Origin: Amphirosellinia nigrospora
Taxonomy: Eukaryota; Ascomycota; Sordariomycetes; Xylariales; Xylariaceae
Direction of reading: 5' to 3'
Length of the DNA stretch: 64,000 nucleotides
Assembly: GCA_004123355.1 (NCBI GenBank)
Contig: SCHM01000003.1
Coordinates: 7,149,058-7,213,057, forward strand
The notes under the pieces were generated by a model, which saw only the letters and a program-made list of their open reading frames with translations, did no database searches and was not told the DNA's origin. How positions within the stretch are numbered: the first letter of the stretch is position 1; every line of letters begins with the position of its first letter. Shown here in pieces: positions 12,481-23,201 of this stretch. The position numbers and the translations under genes are program-made.

Positions 12481-12787
12481 CAAACTCCTTCAAAATACCG
12501 AACAACCTCCCTTAGGTACCAAATACGTACTTACCTAGGTAGGTACCTACTCTACAGTAAATTGCTGACCGCTAATCTTATGAACAGGAAACATGAAGTT
12601 ATTCTAGTTTTTCAGCCATCAAACTTCGACCTACTAACCTTCTGGATACGTCAGTCTATGTTTGAAAGCAGGACCTTACCCTCTTGATCTAGTTCGCAAT
12701 GTAAGCGATTCTATCCTTCCGGGAGTATTGCTACGCTGACGTAGCTTTCTATCGCTTAGGAAAACGCAATCAGATTTCGCAAGAGCA

Positions 12788-14360
12788 GTGAACGACGTTG
12801 GTGATGCAATTGCTGACATCACGGAGATACTGCGCATCTCGGGCACGCCGTCGCTCAGCTATGCCGTGATCCATCATGGCCACGTCATCTCGACCCAACA
12901 CCTTGGCTTCCGTGATGTCGAGGCACAAGTCAAACCCGACAATGATACGCGACACAACATCAACTCCCTGACTAAGGCGCTAGTTTCTTCGCTAGTCGCC
13001 ATGGAAGTTGCCAGCGGCAATTTGGCCTGGTCGTCTAAAGTCCAAGATTGTCTCCCAGGCTTCACTTCGAGCGATCCATTTCTGCAACAAGAGTGCACTA
13101 TACGGGATCTTGTGTCTCATAGAACCGGTTTGGGCGGCCAATCGATGAGCTGGTGTGGGCCTTCGAATAGGCTATTGCTCAATCGCAGCGACGCACTTCC
13201 AATGTTTGCAACTCTGAAGCCTGCTGGAGCATTCAGAGACTCTTTCATATATAACAACTGGGGCTACGAGCTCGTTGGTCAAATTCTTGAGCGAATCACT
13301 GGCAAACCACTATCTCAGCTGCTTCACGATCGCATCTTCAAAGTCCTTCATATGACACGGACGAGCACAGGGTGGAACAATCCCGGCGGCAACAATGCCA
13401 AGTCGTATGCTGTTCTTGATGACCTGTCAGCTTTCGAGATACCTCCCCCAACAATGGAAAAGGGGCAGATAATGGAGGCAGCAGGCGGTGTAAAAAGCTC
13501 GCTGGGTGATCTTGTTTGCCTTTACCAAGAGATGCTTAAAGCCTTCTTGCCCCACCCACTCGATAGTCAATCGCGTAATAACGTATTTGAAAACTGTCTT
13601 AGTATCTTCGGCCCTTGTAACAACTTGCCCGGTTGGAGTTTACGAGAGCAGAGTTATGGATCTGGATGGTGCCGGGCCGAACTACCCGGTCAGCTTGGAC
13701 GAATCTCTGGGAATGCCGGGTTGGGACCCCAACCCGTGGTTGGTCAAGGCCGTCCTTCACGGCTGGCCATCTATCACCATGGAAGTATGTGCGGCAGTCA
13801 GACCGTTGTCAACCTGTTTCCTGAAACTCAATCCGCCGTTATTGCATTGCAGAACTCGTTGGGGCCTGTGGATGCAGCGGACTTTGCGGCGGAGCTGCTT
13901 GTTGAAAGGTTGTTTGGTGTCCAATCTCCGGTGGACTACGTACAACTCACACGAAACCGTACAGCACAGGCTTTGCATACATGGACATGCTCAGATCGAA
14001 GCTACATAGCGATCGTAAACTAGGCACGATGCCTAAACCACTTGAGGCTTATACAGGAACCTATCGGAATAAAATCCGTAATTGGCGCATCGACATCTCG
14101 CGTTCTGGCGACGACCATCTAACTGTCGCGTTCCAAGGGCCACAGTCAGAGCCATTCACTCTTCGGCACTACAACTACGATACCTTCTCGTGGTGGATGC
14201 CCTACAACGACGTTATGAGATCAGGCCAATATGCAATAGGTACTACTCCGTCCTTTTGGCTTATGCGATTGAGGCAAACAACTTTGGGAAAATGGTCAAT
14301 GTAAGATGGGCAATGAATACGGAGCTTCCCGAGTGGGAGGAGATGTTCACCCGTGATTGA
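12788..14360 (+). CDS. serine beta-lactamase-fold hydrolase (class C / PBP-like)
   Basis: The main exon carries the catalytic SxxK as S60-L-T-K63 (within NINSLTKAL) and the second motif Y155-N-N157 (IYNNWGYELVGQ), both at the spacing usual for fungal beta-lactamase-like hydrolases. A C-terminal lipocalin-like domain follows (PLEAYTGTYRNKIRNWRIDI, then TFSWWMPYND). Such proteins act on varied amide or ester substrates, including in secondary metabolism and plant-compound detoxification; the substrate here is unknown. No ATG opens the first frame. The coding frame continues upstream to an acceptor-like CGCTTAG ending at 12759, so a short first exon with donor near 12702 (GTAAGC, branch CTGAC) is likely but unresolved. 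Two one-base losses, near 13975 and 14245, separate the C-terminal domain; both are of the same type as in VPS35. Confidence 0.78.
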
Positions 14361-15829
14361 AGTTGCTCTAAAGCACTGTTGAGAGAAGTTCAAGGAGGCG
14401 AAATCCCCACTCGTTGCTATGCGAAGGTTTTATTCACTATGACGGCAAGGCTTCAGAGAATAGCTAAAATCCAAGCACGAAAAGGAAAGACGCCATCTAT
14501 CAAACGGCTAGCTCTGTCACAGGTGGCTGTGCAGTGGTCAGTGGCTGCAAAGTGTCATATAAGTCTACCTGTACATTGAGTAACAGCTGGGCAGTGCTGT
14601 GACAGGTGCTGTTTCCCAGTAGGATGTTTATCACTTTGATTTGTTCGTCAACTAATGTCACTGGCATAATCCCTCGCCCCTCGATCTTTCCCATGTACTG
14701 ACAATACTCGCTCTCTCTCTCCCCCCTTTTCCCTCGCCCCCACTGCGCTGAGTATTACGGTGTTTCTATCAAGCGCGGTTCTTGTGCTAACATCTGGATA
14801 CCTTGGAGTAAATTTGTTGTTCCAAAATGTTAGAATGGCCATGCAAAGCAGCTTCGTGAAGAGAGCTGTATATCCAAGTTGATCCTAGCTCCCGGTAATA
14901 ACGTCAGTTAAAAGTAGATGTTTGACTACTTGCTGCTTCACGGCGGGTATGGCTGAAAATAGCTCTCGAATATCATCTTGAAACGTTGCCGTAAGTGATG
15001 TGCCGTTCTCAAGAAATACCTAGATATACTATTAACATATCTATTATTGCCGAATCGTCCCGGGCTCGCTGTCTGGATGGTCAATGGATTCCATCTGTAG
15101 TAATGGCAGGGCCTGACCCAAGCCTGCGGATCCCGCAGGCTGCGTACCCGCACATATGCAGTTACTGTGGCAGACCATGCTCATCACAAAAGAGTCCTCG
15201 GTTTCCCACTATGGTTTCTCCAATTACAGGCTCTATGTCATGATTCTGCTGGGAAAATACTGGAGGAATAAAGTCTCTTTTATCCCGCAATACCCTTTTC
15301 AGACAACATGAGACACGACTAGTCTACGGAGACACGATTTTCTCGATAGACAGACTTCGCGAACCAATAGAACACAGACCCCAACCTAAACAACGTCGTA
15401 CCGTGTACGATTGAATGGAAAGTATAGCCGAACGTTCAAAAAGTGGATGTGATGTTTCAATATATTGGAAATCTAGATGGTAGCTGGGCAACCAGTTCCC
15501 GTCTTAGCACAATGAGATGACCTATCAGATGAAAGCCTTACATGGGGCCAACGGATCATGGGAGCTGAACTTTAACTTTCATCAAGGTGGAGGCTTCTCC
15601 TGCGAAGAACCGTGAATAATAGATATAGTAGGAAAGCACAGCTTTGCTGGAGCCTAATGAATAAAACCTGTCGGTAGAAGGCTATGGCTGCCCAAAATGC
15701 CTCGATGTTCAAGAGCTACATGAGTCTCAAGTCTAGTTGTAATGACTAACATTCCAGATTACCTATAATTCACAGAAGCTCCATCTAGGAAGATAAGTTG
15801 CAGCTAAACATATTTTGTTTGTGAAGCTG
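14361..15829. other. intergenic, no gene seen
   Basis: About 1.5 kb without a supportable gene. It includes a short CT-microsatellite (about 14708-14735) and a hairpin-prone GCCTGCGGATCCCGCAGGC at about 15122-15140. Short frames on both strands lack any recognisable motif. Confidence 0.45.
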
Positions 15830-16873
15830 TCAATGTACGTGCATGTAGTTCAGCCAATCTCTGGTGGTGTCGGTTGTAACCTCGAGGGCGTTGCGTGACA
15901 TGCTGTGTTCTCCAAGCATGCCAAGCGCTTTTTCGCAGATCTCAAAATTGACGCCAAAATGGCCCCCAACGACAGCGCCGTAGTTGAAACTCCCGCCTCG
16001 CACGTGCACTCCGATTGCAACAAAATCATCACGCAGGATCGGGCTCCAGACAATCCTGCCAATAATATCATTGTTAGATCAACATCAGAAAGAGTAAGGA
16101 TCGAAATTTGCTCACCCCCTTGACTGTCGCCGCGATACACCAACATGTTCCATTTGTTTGGCTCCAGATGAATTTCTCGGCGAGACTTCATATAATACAT
16201 TTCGCCGCGGGAGTTCCTGTCTTGGCCCCCAAATCGGTAGGATAGCCAATGACAGTGAGCTGCTGCGTGTTCGTGTCTGGCGTGGCGTATTTGATAGGTG
16301 TCACTTCTTGGTACGGCGTGTTCAGCTGCAGAAATGCAATGTCAGACTTTTCAGCCTTGGCTTCGCTCCAGGCAGACGGCAGCACAATACGCGTAACAGA
16401 GCGTTGGATGCCGAAAGAAGTGCGAGTATCCTCTGTGCTTGCGCTGTATCCAGTATGCACCCTGATGCACGTTGCATGATTGCCGCCATCGACGACGCAG
16501 TGGGCAGCCGTGATTACAAGGTCGTCTCGGGCAAGCCAACCGGTTGCCGTAGTCCAGGTGTCGGACGCCTGGTACTGAACGAAGAGTTTCACAATCGCTA
16601 AACCATCTGGTTGTCAGTTGCACTTGTTGAGAAGTGTTTGGGAGGGGTAAGAATGGCATTCTAACAATTATACTTTCCACCAGGTTGAAAGTCTACCTTG
16701 TCGACGCGAATCCTAGCGTCCGTCTCTTCCGGGAAGATGCCAATGTCGGTCATTCCGGAGCTGCGAATGCAAGGCTCAACTAGTTGAGGTACTGCAGACG
16801 TCTGCTCTGCATCTTCGAGCTCGAGCTCCCAAAATGCAACTTTGTCTGCAGAAATTTGTGCCATTGTGTTCAT
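15830..16873 (-). CDS. V8-like / trypsin-fold serine protease (copy A)
   Basis: Three exons read on the minus strand. Exon 1 from ATG at 16873 to 16666 begins MNTMAQISADK and ends GGKYN; the intron is 16598-16665. Exon 2 (16116-16597) has IVKLFVQYQ and the catalytic His in GWLARDDLVITAAHCVV, then the Asp region (EKSDIAFLQL). The second intron is 16056-16115 (GTGAGC to TGGCAG). Exon 3 gives the Ser region, GDSQGG followed by LSGAP, and then AIGVHVRGGSFNYGAVVGG. This is the compact glutamyl-endopeptidase-like S1 fold, not a secreted digestive trypsin: no signal peptide is evident. The gene carries a couple of frame breaks. It is divergent from a related protease at 17807. A first exon farther upstream is possible because a TCTTGCAG acceptor-like string lies just before the chosen ATG. 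Confidence 0.75.
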
Positions 16874-17806
16874 GGGCAAGCCTGCAAGATTACTCGAGAT
16901 CGGAAAAAACAAAATAAGACGAACACTTGATATTATGTACTCGTTGTCGTTGTTGCGTGAATTGGATTTCCAGGACTTTTCACGAAGATTTGATATTTTG
17001 GGCTGGGCAATGACAAGCTGTTATCTCCACGGGCTCCCCAGTTGGTCTCCAAGTCTCCCTCTTGTATGTCAAGAGTGGCCAATTGTAATGAAGCAAGGGG
17101 AAAGCTATTCTACCGAATCGGATAGCAGATGTTCTTATGCAACATTACCAAGACTAGGCACTAATCCGGTTTCCTTCCCCTATTATAAAACTCTTTGGAG
17201 CCCGAGCCTACTGCTCGTACCCAAACTTTTTAATTTCATGGATAAGTTAGTCTTAATGTCACATAATAGCATATACATCGAGAAGAGGCGGCTGTGCTTT
17301 CAATTTCGACGACGCTGATGAGTAAGTGAGGCAGGCTAGAACAAACCTCTTGGCGGCTCGAATCATATATTCTATCTGGTCCATGAACCAAAGAACACAT
17401 CACTTTGCGGGTAAACAAACTATCCGGAGGAAACATTTGGCGAGAGTCGTGATGCATGTCACTGTAACATTCAGTACGAAAGCTCATCACTCGCTTTTTC
17501 TCCACATTGTGCTCGTTGAGCTCAATGCGAGTAGCATGTAGCACTGGCACCTCCTAATCATCGAAGAGTTACATGAATACGTTCTCTAGGAGAATTATAA
17601 GAGATCATAATACGTCAAAACCTCTAATAATTCTTACTTTCGAAAATTCGACAAGTTTTAAAACCTAAGCACCTTGATCAAGCCACTCTATCCGTAATTA
17701 TACATTACAGCTTCGTCTGAAAAGCTACATCTGCTTACGTCCTTGCGTACATATCATTGAATTATTTGTTGTAACTTTCAACTTGAGACATCCTCTCACC
17801 GCGGCC
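16874..17806. promoter_or_regulatory. spacer between divergent protease genes
   Basis: A 933-bp region between two oppositely oriented V8-like protease genes. It probably holds both promoters. A minus-strand frame at 17236-17550 shows no family resemblance, though it could contain an unrecognised 5' exon of copy A. Confidence 0.4.
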
Positions 17807-20037
17807 ATGTCTGGAGAAACATTCATTCCAACCAAAATCTTCTTTTGCCCTCCGCAAAGCGTCAGCTTACCGAACAGGCTAGCCAAAAGTCAGTCCTCTC
17901 CGGTAATGATGGAGAGACGACCACACAGGATACTACAGTGTACTTCTGGTATCTCGGTGCCTCACAGGTCGAAACGCTCGCAAATGCGCCTCCCTCGGAG
18001 ACTCAAGGTTTCAATCGTATACGTGATCCCGCTGGTGTTGAAGCCATTGTTAATGTCTTTGATGGTCGCACAATGGTGGAAGAACAGCACTTCACGGACA
18101 ATCTTGGGAAATACCGGGGTATGTTCCCTCAGTTGGCGATTCAACCTTCTAAATAGGGAGAAGAAGGCTTTCTTGAAGCCATTACACTTATTGCAGCTGA
18201 CTAGCATCATCCAATTTCTAGGCATTGTCAAGCTCTTCCTTCTTTACGAGAATAGCTTAGGTGTAGACGACGAGGCGACCTGGCCCGTTGCCACGGGTTG
18301 GCTTGTTGCACCTGACATCATTGTCACGGCCGGACACTGTGCCTTTGATTGGTCCCATGGCCTGGGAAGACTTACCAAGGTCAAGGCCTACATAGGTTAT
18401 AAAGGCCGCGCAGACCTCAGCGGAACGGAAGCTCAATGGGGTACGGCTGTTGCTACCACCCTTTCATGGTGCTCGGGTATCGGAAACGAACCCTCAGATA
18501 TCTCGTTCATCAAACTCTCCAGCCCCTTCAGCGTTGCAACCTCCAATCTCTTCAAGTGGACGCAGACTCCCATCTCCCAGGATGGTGCGGACCTGGGAGT
18601 TGTGGGCTATCCCGGTGACATCATGGAGAAGGGAGAGAGGGGTGCGAGGATGTACGAGATGTTCACAAGCACCACCTACAACCTTGCCAACTCGGACCAG
18701 CACATGCTGCAATACAAGATCGATACATATGGAGGTAAAGTTCGCCCCTTTAGACCGGTTCAATAACATTACCGCCAATGCTGATAACTCCCGACACAGG
18801 GAACTCGGGCTCACCCGTCTTCAACAACCGGAACTCGCTCACTGCGATTGGTGTCCACGTCCTCGGCGGCTACTCATTCAATTCGGCATCCGTATTCGAC
18901 GGACGCTTTGGAAATCGCTTTTACGCACTACAACTGACTGCTTCACGTCTCACCGACATAAGCCATAATCCTGATGGAGCGAGCCAACCAGATAAAGACA
19001 ACAGATCGTGGCTCTGGCAAATCACCCAGACAACCACCGAGGCTGATGCCGATCTGGCACAACAAATCCTGTCCAACAGTCTGGTTGAGGCTCAGAAGGT
19101 CGTCGCCCTATTCCTGACCACCTCCTGTATGCTATCCCCAGCGATCTCTCGTTTGGTCCTGATGCCGGACCCGAGATAGCATCCTCGCTGCGGCCGCCAT
19201 AGCTACCGCCGGTAGGCTTGCCGCCGACAGCCAGAGCGGAGCCCACGCCGAGTCATTGGCCGTTACAAGGCCGTATAGTGGTATTATCAATCGTGCTCTC
19301 CTTGCTGAAGCAGCGCTGCAGTACTACTCCGGCAAGTCGCTGCCGGACACCCAGAAGAAAAGGGTCGAAGAATTCATGGCCCAATCGTGGCTGGCCTCCC
19401 CCCTTTGTCTTAAAGGTCGCCCCAAGGCTGCTCAAGGGAGTAGTGGAGCCCAGCTTTCGTCTCTTACTCTCTCGCATCGCAGGAAAGACAACGCCTGATG
19501 CAGTCCGTTCGGGGAAAACAGTAGCGGAAGCCGAGTTTGATACTGGGTTTGGGCGCCAGCTGGATGGCAAAGAGAAGGAATTCTTCGATGAGTTGATGAA
19601 ACTTGCGCAGGCCGATGAAAGCAATGCGGAATCATTCTGCTCTTCTCTGATCACGGTCGGCGATTTCATCGGAAGCGCCTTCAAGAAGGCCGGCCCGTTC
19701 CTCACGGATGTGGCCAAGATTGGGCTGCCACTACTTCTAGGCACCGAGGCTGATGCAGCGTCGGCTAAGACCAATCTGGACCCTCTCGCCCATAGACCAT
19801 CGTCGCCGAGGCGTGCCTTCAATCATTTGTACAGATGCGCACTGAACTCAATTTAAGGACAAATTTTTCAAAGACATCTTGGGCAAGGTGAGAGATTTGG
19901 GCCCAAAGCTTATCAATGTGGCTCCGTATGCGGTGAAATTTGTAGGCCCGATTGTAGGTGACATCCTCCGCGAAATCGATGAGAAGAAGAAGGCAGCCGA
20001 GAAGAAGCAAGAGTTTATGGACTTCACTTCCAAGTAG
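17807..20037 (+). CDS. V8-like serine protease with long helical C-terminal domain (copy B)
   Basis: ATG at 17807 in good context (GCGGCCATG). Order of parts: an N-terminal region with VYFWYLGASQVETLA and a leader ending DNLGKYR; an intron 18119-18221; the protease core with catalytic His in GWLVAPDIIVTAGHCAFDW, Asp region PSDISFIKL, GVVGYPGDI; an intron 18735-18799 (branch GCTGATA); the Ser in NSGSPVF and AIGVHVLGGYSFNSA; then about 350 further residues unlike proteases. This tail is rich in small and hydrophobic residues (SLITVGDFIGSAFKKAGPFL, KIGLPLLLGTEA, VAPYAVKFVGPIVGDIL) and ends in a charged helix (EIDEKKKAAEKKQE). It looks amphipathic or membrane-seeking. The protease core is clearly related to copy A but the tail is unique to B. 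The gene has several frame breaks, mainly in the tail. The tail function is unknown; regulated release of a membrane-active segment is a hypothesis only. Confidence 0.72.
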
Positions 20038-21804
20038 GTAGTGCGATAGACTGTTGTGAGGTATGCTTAGTCGGCCGACGGTGCCGGTTACCCGGTCGGC
20101 ATCCTAAGAATCGACCTTTCATTAGGTACGCACTTACCTTCGTAGTTCTTGCTTACTTGAATACACTCGTTCAGCGTGACTGTTCATACTCCATGCTGTG
20201 AGATCAAATCTATTTTTGTCCTACCAATGCGACTATATTTGTGAAATGGCGGCCATTCAGAGATCAGTTCTCTTAATTGAAAAAGGATTGGGGCTCCGCC
20301 TGTGCTGCAGACGTTAGCGGGCTAAGAAATTCATCTGTGGCTTCGTGGAAACAGCTCTCAAGAAGACAGATTAATATTATATAGTATATTGGCGAAGATC
20401 TTTATGAGGCCAGCACTTCTATTGAAGCAGGGCGAGTGAATTATTTGGGCAAATTAGGCCCAGGGGCAAATTAGGCCCAGGGGGCAAATAAGGGCAAATG
20501 ACCGAGGGATGGGACTTGTAAAAACGCCAAATATCCCTCTGTATCTTACTTTTGTACTCAACACACACAGCAGCGATTTTCAATTTTTTGAATTTTATCA
20601 ATACATTGCGTTCCCTTTGATCAAAGGATTCCCTTATTTCTACGTGACTGAGGCTCAATTGGATGAGTAATTCCCAGATTACCTCCTTTCCAGTGGTCCC
20701 AGTCACCCTGGGCCAATTCAGTACACTATTACTCAAGTGATGATGTAACACTTCATTTCTCGCTTGGAAGTGGGATTGTCATAAAGACGCTGTGCTAGCT
20801 AGGTCCACTTCGGCATGCACGCCCGGGCGACACAGTCGCGGCCCGCTCGGCTCTGCGGCGATGCGTCCGGGGCTTAGACTACGAGTTAGATGCTTCCAAG
20901 TTCGCACGTGACAACTGAATGTACACATGGGTAGTCTGCAGAATTTGGCGGTTGGATCCTTGAAAGTGTTACACATTAGATTAGATGAAGTGTACGCCTC
21001 CGCGCCCTGGCCTGCACGGCTTTCAACGTATAATAAAATGAATGACTCTTTGAGCAATGGAAAAGGCGTTAGGACCCTTGTCTAGGTGGCATCTCGCTTG
21101 CACAGTAGACTTCGTGCTTGCGCTCCTTGCCGCTTTTGGTTGGCGAATGATCAGCGCTGCTTGATAAACGTTGGATCATTTGTGATGCTGGTTAATTTGC
21201 TTTTCGCACGCATTGTCTTCAACTTGATTGACCTCATCGGAGATCGTACGGTTGGAAAAATGGAATCCGTCCGATCAAATCTTGTTTGTCATCCTCATCG
21301 AGATCGCCACAAGCGTGTTAATTACAGCCCTACATTCCGGCACTTCTTAGATCGTGTGATGCAGCTTCGACTTGTGTAGACTATTCGTACCCCTTTGATT
21401 GTAATTCATAGCTTATTTATCCCTTGCTATCCCACTGTCAGTCGTTTTAGGCTTGATACCATTTTACATCTAAACGCTGTTCTCTGTGTGGTTTCTTAGT
21501 CGCAGCTCTTGGCTTTTCTTGGAGTTTGCAATTCACTCATAAGCATCTTTTCGGGGTACTCCACCCAGTAACGGTCGCGTATAAGACTGGCAGGGCTATT
21601 AATGCTGTGGCGCATGAGCAGGGTCTACCGGCCTAATCATGGCGCCGTCAGCTATCTCACATCCTATAGCTAAGAAGTGAGGAGGGGCTGGCATAGAAGA
21701 GTTGTAGACAACGTGTGTGATAAGAAGCGAATTTGAGACTATAAACAAAAACAGAATTGAATCAAGTAAAGAATGATTGGGAGACTAAGGTGCACAGCCA
21801 ATAA
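20038..21804. other. intergenic, no convincing gene
   Basis: Short frames on both strands (for example minus 20419-20751) show no family motifs. Apart from a tandem repeat at 20447-20500 nothing stands out. Confidence 0.45.
20447..20500. repeat. short tandem repeat, GGCAAATTAGGCCCAG unit
   Basis: Two near-perfect copies of a 16-17 bp unit (GGGCAAATTAGGCCCAG), followed by degenerate partial copies (GGGCAAATAAGGGCAAAT). Confidence 0.8.
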
Positions 21805-22743
21805 CTAAATATTCCAACTCATTAAGTCCACACAACCGCCCCTACTCCTACCAGACACTTGGTTCTCAGCATTATCATCATTGACGCAAGCCAGAATGGC
21901 TTTCGAGGTCTCTAGTATATCAGGAGCTGGGATTAGAGTCGATACCCTCTCTACCAGTGCCGTCACAATCAGGCGTGTCAGTAGAGCTGCTAATGAACTG
22001 ACTTGCTGACCCCTGTTGATCCTCCCGATGAATTTAAGGTAGACTGTCTCTTTGCCAAATCCCACATGGTACACGATCTTGAATTCACCTGGATGCGCGA
22101 CGATACGATTTTGGGCAAGTCGCCTAGCCAGCTCCTCCGCCTTTGCGTTTAGGCCTTCCTTTATAAGGTGATCGACATATGAGTCGACTCTCTTCGTCCA
22201 TGCTTCGAACAGGCTGTAATAGACTCCCCAGGAACGGACGAGCTGATTGCAAAGAGGCCAATCCCACATAAACCGCTTCACCCTTAGTTGCTCCATTTCC
22301 TCGACGAGCATGGTACACATTACATCGGCTGCGTCGGACGTGGCAGGCAAGGTATGAAGCGATAGCGTAGGCAACGGGATCGATGGGTTTCGGATTTCGG
22401 ATGGAAACCAGGCATTTTCGATTAGGGAAGTGGACGAACTGGTCTCGCCAAGTAAGGGTGACTGTGTCATAGGTTGCTGGGTCCTAGGTTTGCGTGTCAC
22501 CTGGTTGGTTCCTGTTTTCGTATCACTTGTCGTGTTCGGTGTAGACTGCTCCTTGACAAGGCCCTCGCACTCCTCGGCATGTTTCTTTGCACGTGTAAAG
22601 TGATAACCCATCTTACGATGGCAACCACGGCAGGTTATGCGTACTACGGGCGACCCGTGATTTTGAATGACCGCCACTGTCCAATTCTCGAGCAACAATT
22701 CAGTTGCTCCATCGAACTGTTTCGGATTGGTATAATAAGGCAT
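21805..22743 (-). CDS. orphan protein with BED-like C2H-C zinc finger
   Basis: Single exon, about 312 residues from the ATG of MPYYTNPKQFDG at 22743; earlier in-frame residues lack an ATG of comparable context. Near residues 35-62 it has C-x2-C (TCRGCHRKMGYHF) followed by H-x-x-x-C spacing (KKHAEEC), resembling a BED or MULE-type zinc finger. A serine/threonine/proline-rich linker and then a helical region follow (VEEMEQLRVKRFMWDWPL, KAEELARRLAQNR). No transposase catalytic motif is present. It could be a domesticated transposase DNA-binding domain or a cellular transcription-related protein. It is divergent from the Hsp70-ZZ gene across 458 bp. Function not recognised. Confidence 0.6.
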   Translation of the reverse strand: MPYYTNPKQFDGATELLLENWTVAVIQNHGSPVVRITCRGCHRKMGYHFTRAKKHAEECEGLVKEQSTPNTTSDTKTGTNQVTRKPRTQQPMTQSPLLGETSSSTSLIENAWFPSEIRNPSIPLPTLSLHTLPATSDAADVMCTMLVEEMEQLRVKRFMWDWPLCNQLVRSWGVYYSLFEAWTKRVDSYVDHLIKEGLNAKAEELARRLAQNRIVAHPGEFKIVYHVGFGKETVYLKFIGRINRGQQVSSLAALLTRLIVTALVERVSTLIPAPDILETSKAILACVNDDNAENQVSGRSRGGCVDLMSWNI

Positions 22744-23201
22744 AGCGTGCGTAGATGGAATTGAGCGGACAAAGACGATAGTAATTCGGAGAGACGACGA
22801 AGAAACAGTTGGGGTGTGTACAAAATCTAGGCGGAGAGGATATATATCATTATTTTCCGAGTCCTTCACAGCGCCAGGGGACATTGCTTTTCCCCCCACT
22901 TATGGCCGCACAAACGCACCCCTGTGAGGCCTCTACTTCTCTATCTTTCCGTGCATGAGGTAGACGCTTTGTTATGTTCCTCCCCATCCCAATAAGCTCT
23001 GTTACTAAAAAGCCTTCACTCTGGCGTATACTTTTTGGCTGTAAGCCTGATCTCAGCCTCCAGCGGTATAATTGCACACCTAACTTGAGATCTGCCTCTC
23101 CGCCCGATCCAACGTCATCCTCAGTAGCCGTCGCGCTATACTCACTGCAGTTCTCAGACAAGATTACCATTGTTTTCGTCATCCCCTCACGATATCTAAC
23201 C
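22744..23201. promoter_or_regulatory. bidirectional promoter, zinc-finger orphan / Hsp70-ZZ
   Basis: 458 bp separate the two divergent start codons, so both genes probably share regulatory sequence. A TATA-like TATATATC lies at about 22839-22846 on the side of the zinc-finger gene. Confidence 0.5.

Noticed and set aside
15122-15140. Hairpin GCCTGCGG...CCGCAGGC considered as a terminator or structured RNA
   Set aside because: No gene ends next to it, intrinsic terminators are not expected in a fungal nucleus, and no further conserved structure is visible.
16874-16912. Extension of protease A to a TTG-initiated MFFPISS start
   Set aside because: The codon is TTG, and the bases before the first ATG look like a pyrimidine-rich acceptor (TCTTGCAG) rather than coding sequence.
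20447-20500. CRISPR-like direct repeats
   Set aside because: Units are adjacent with no spacers and the host is a eukaryote; a plain tandem repeat.
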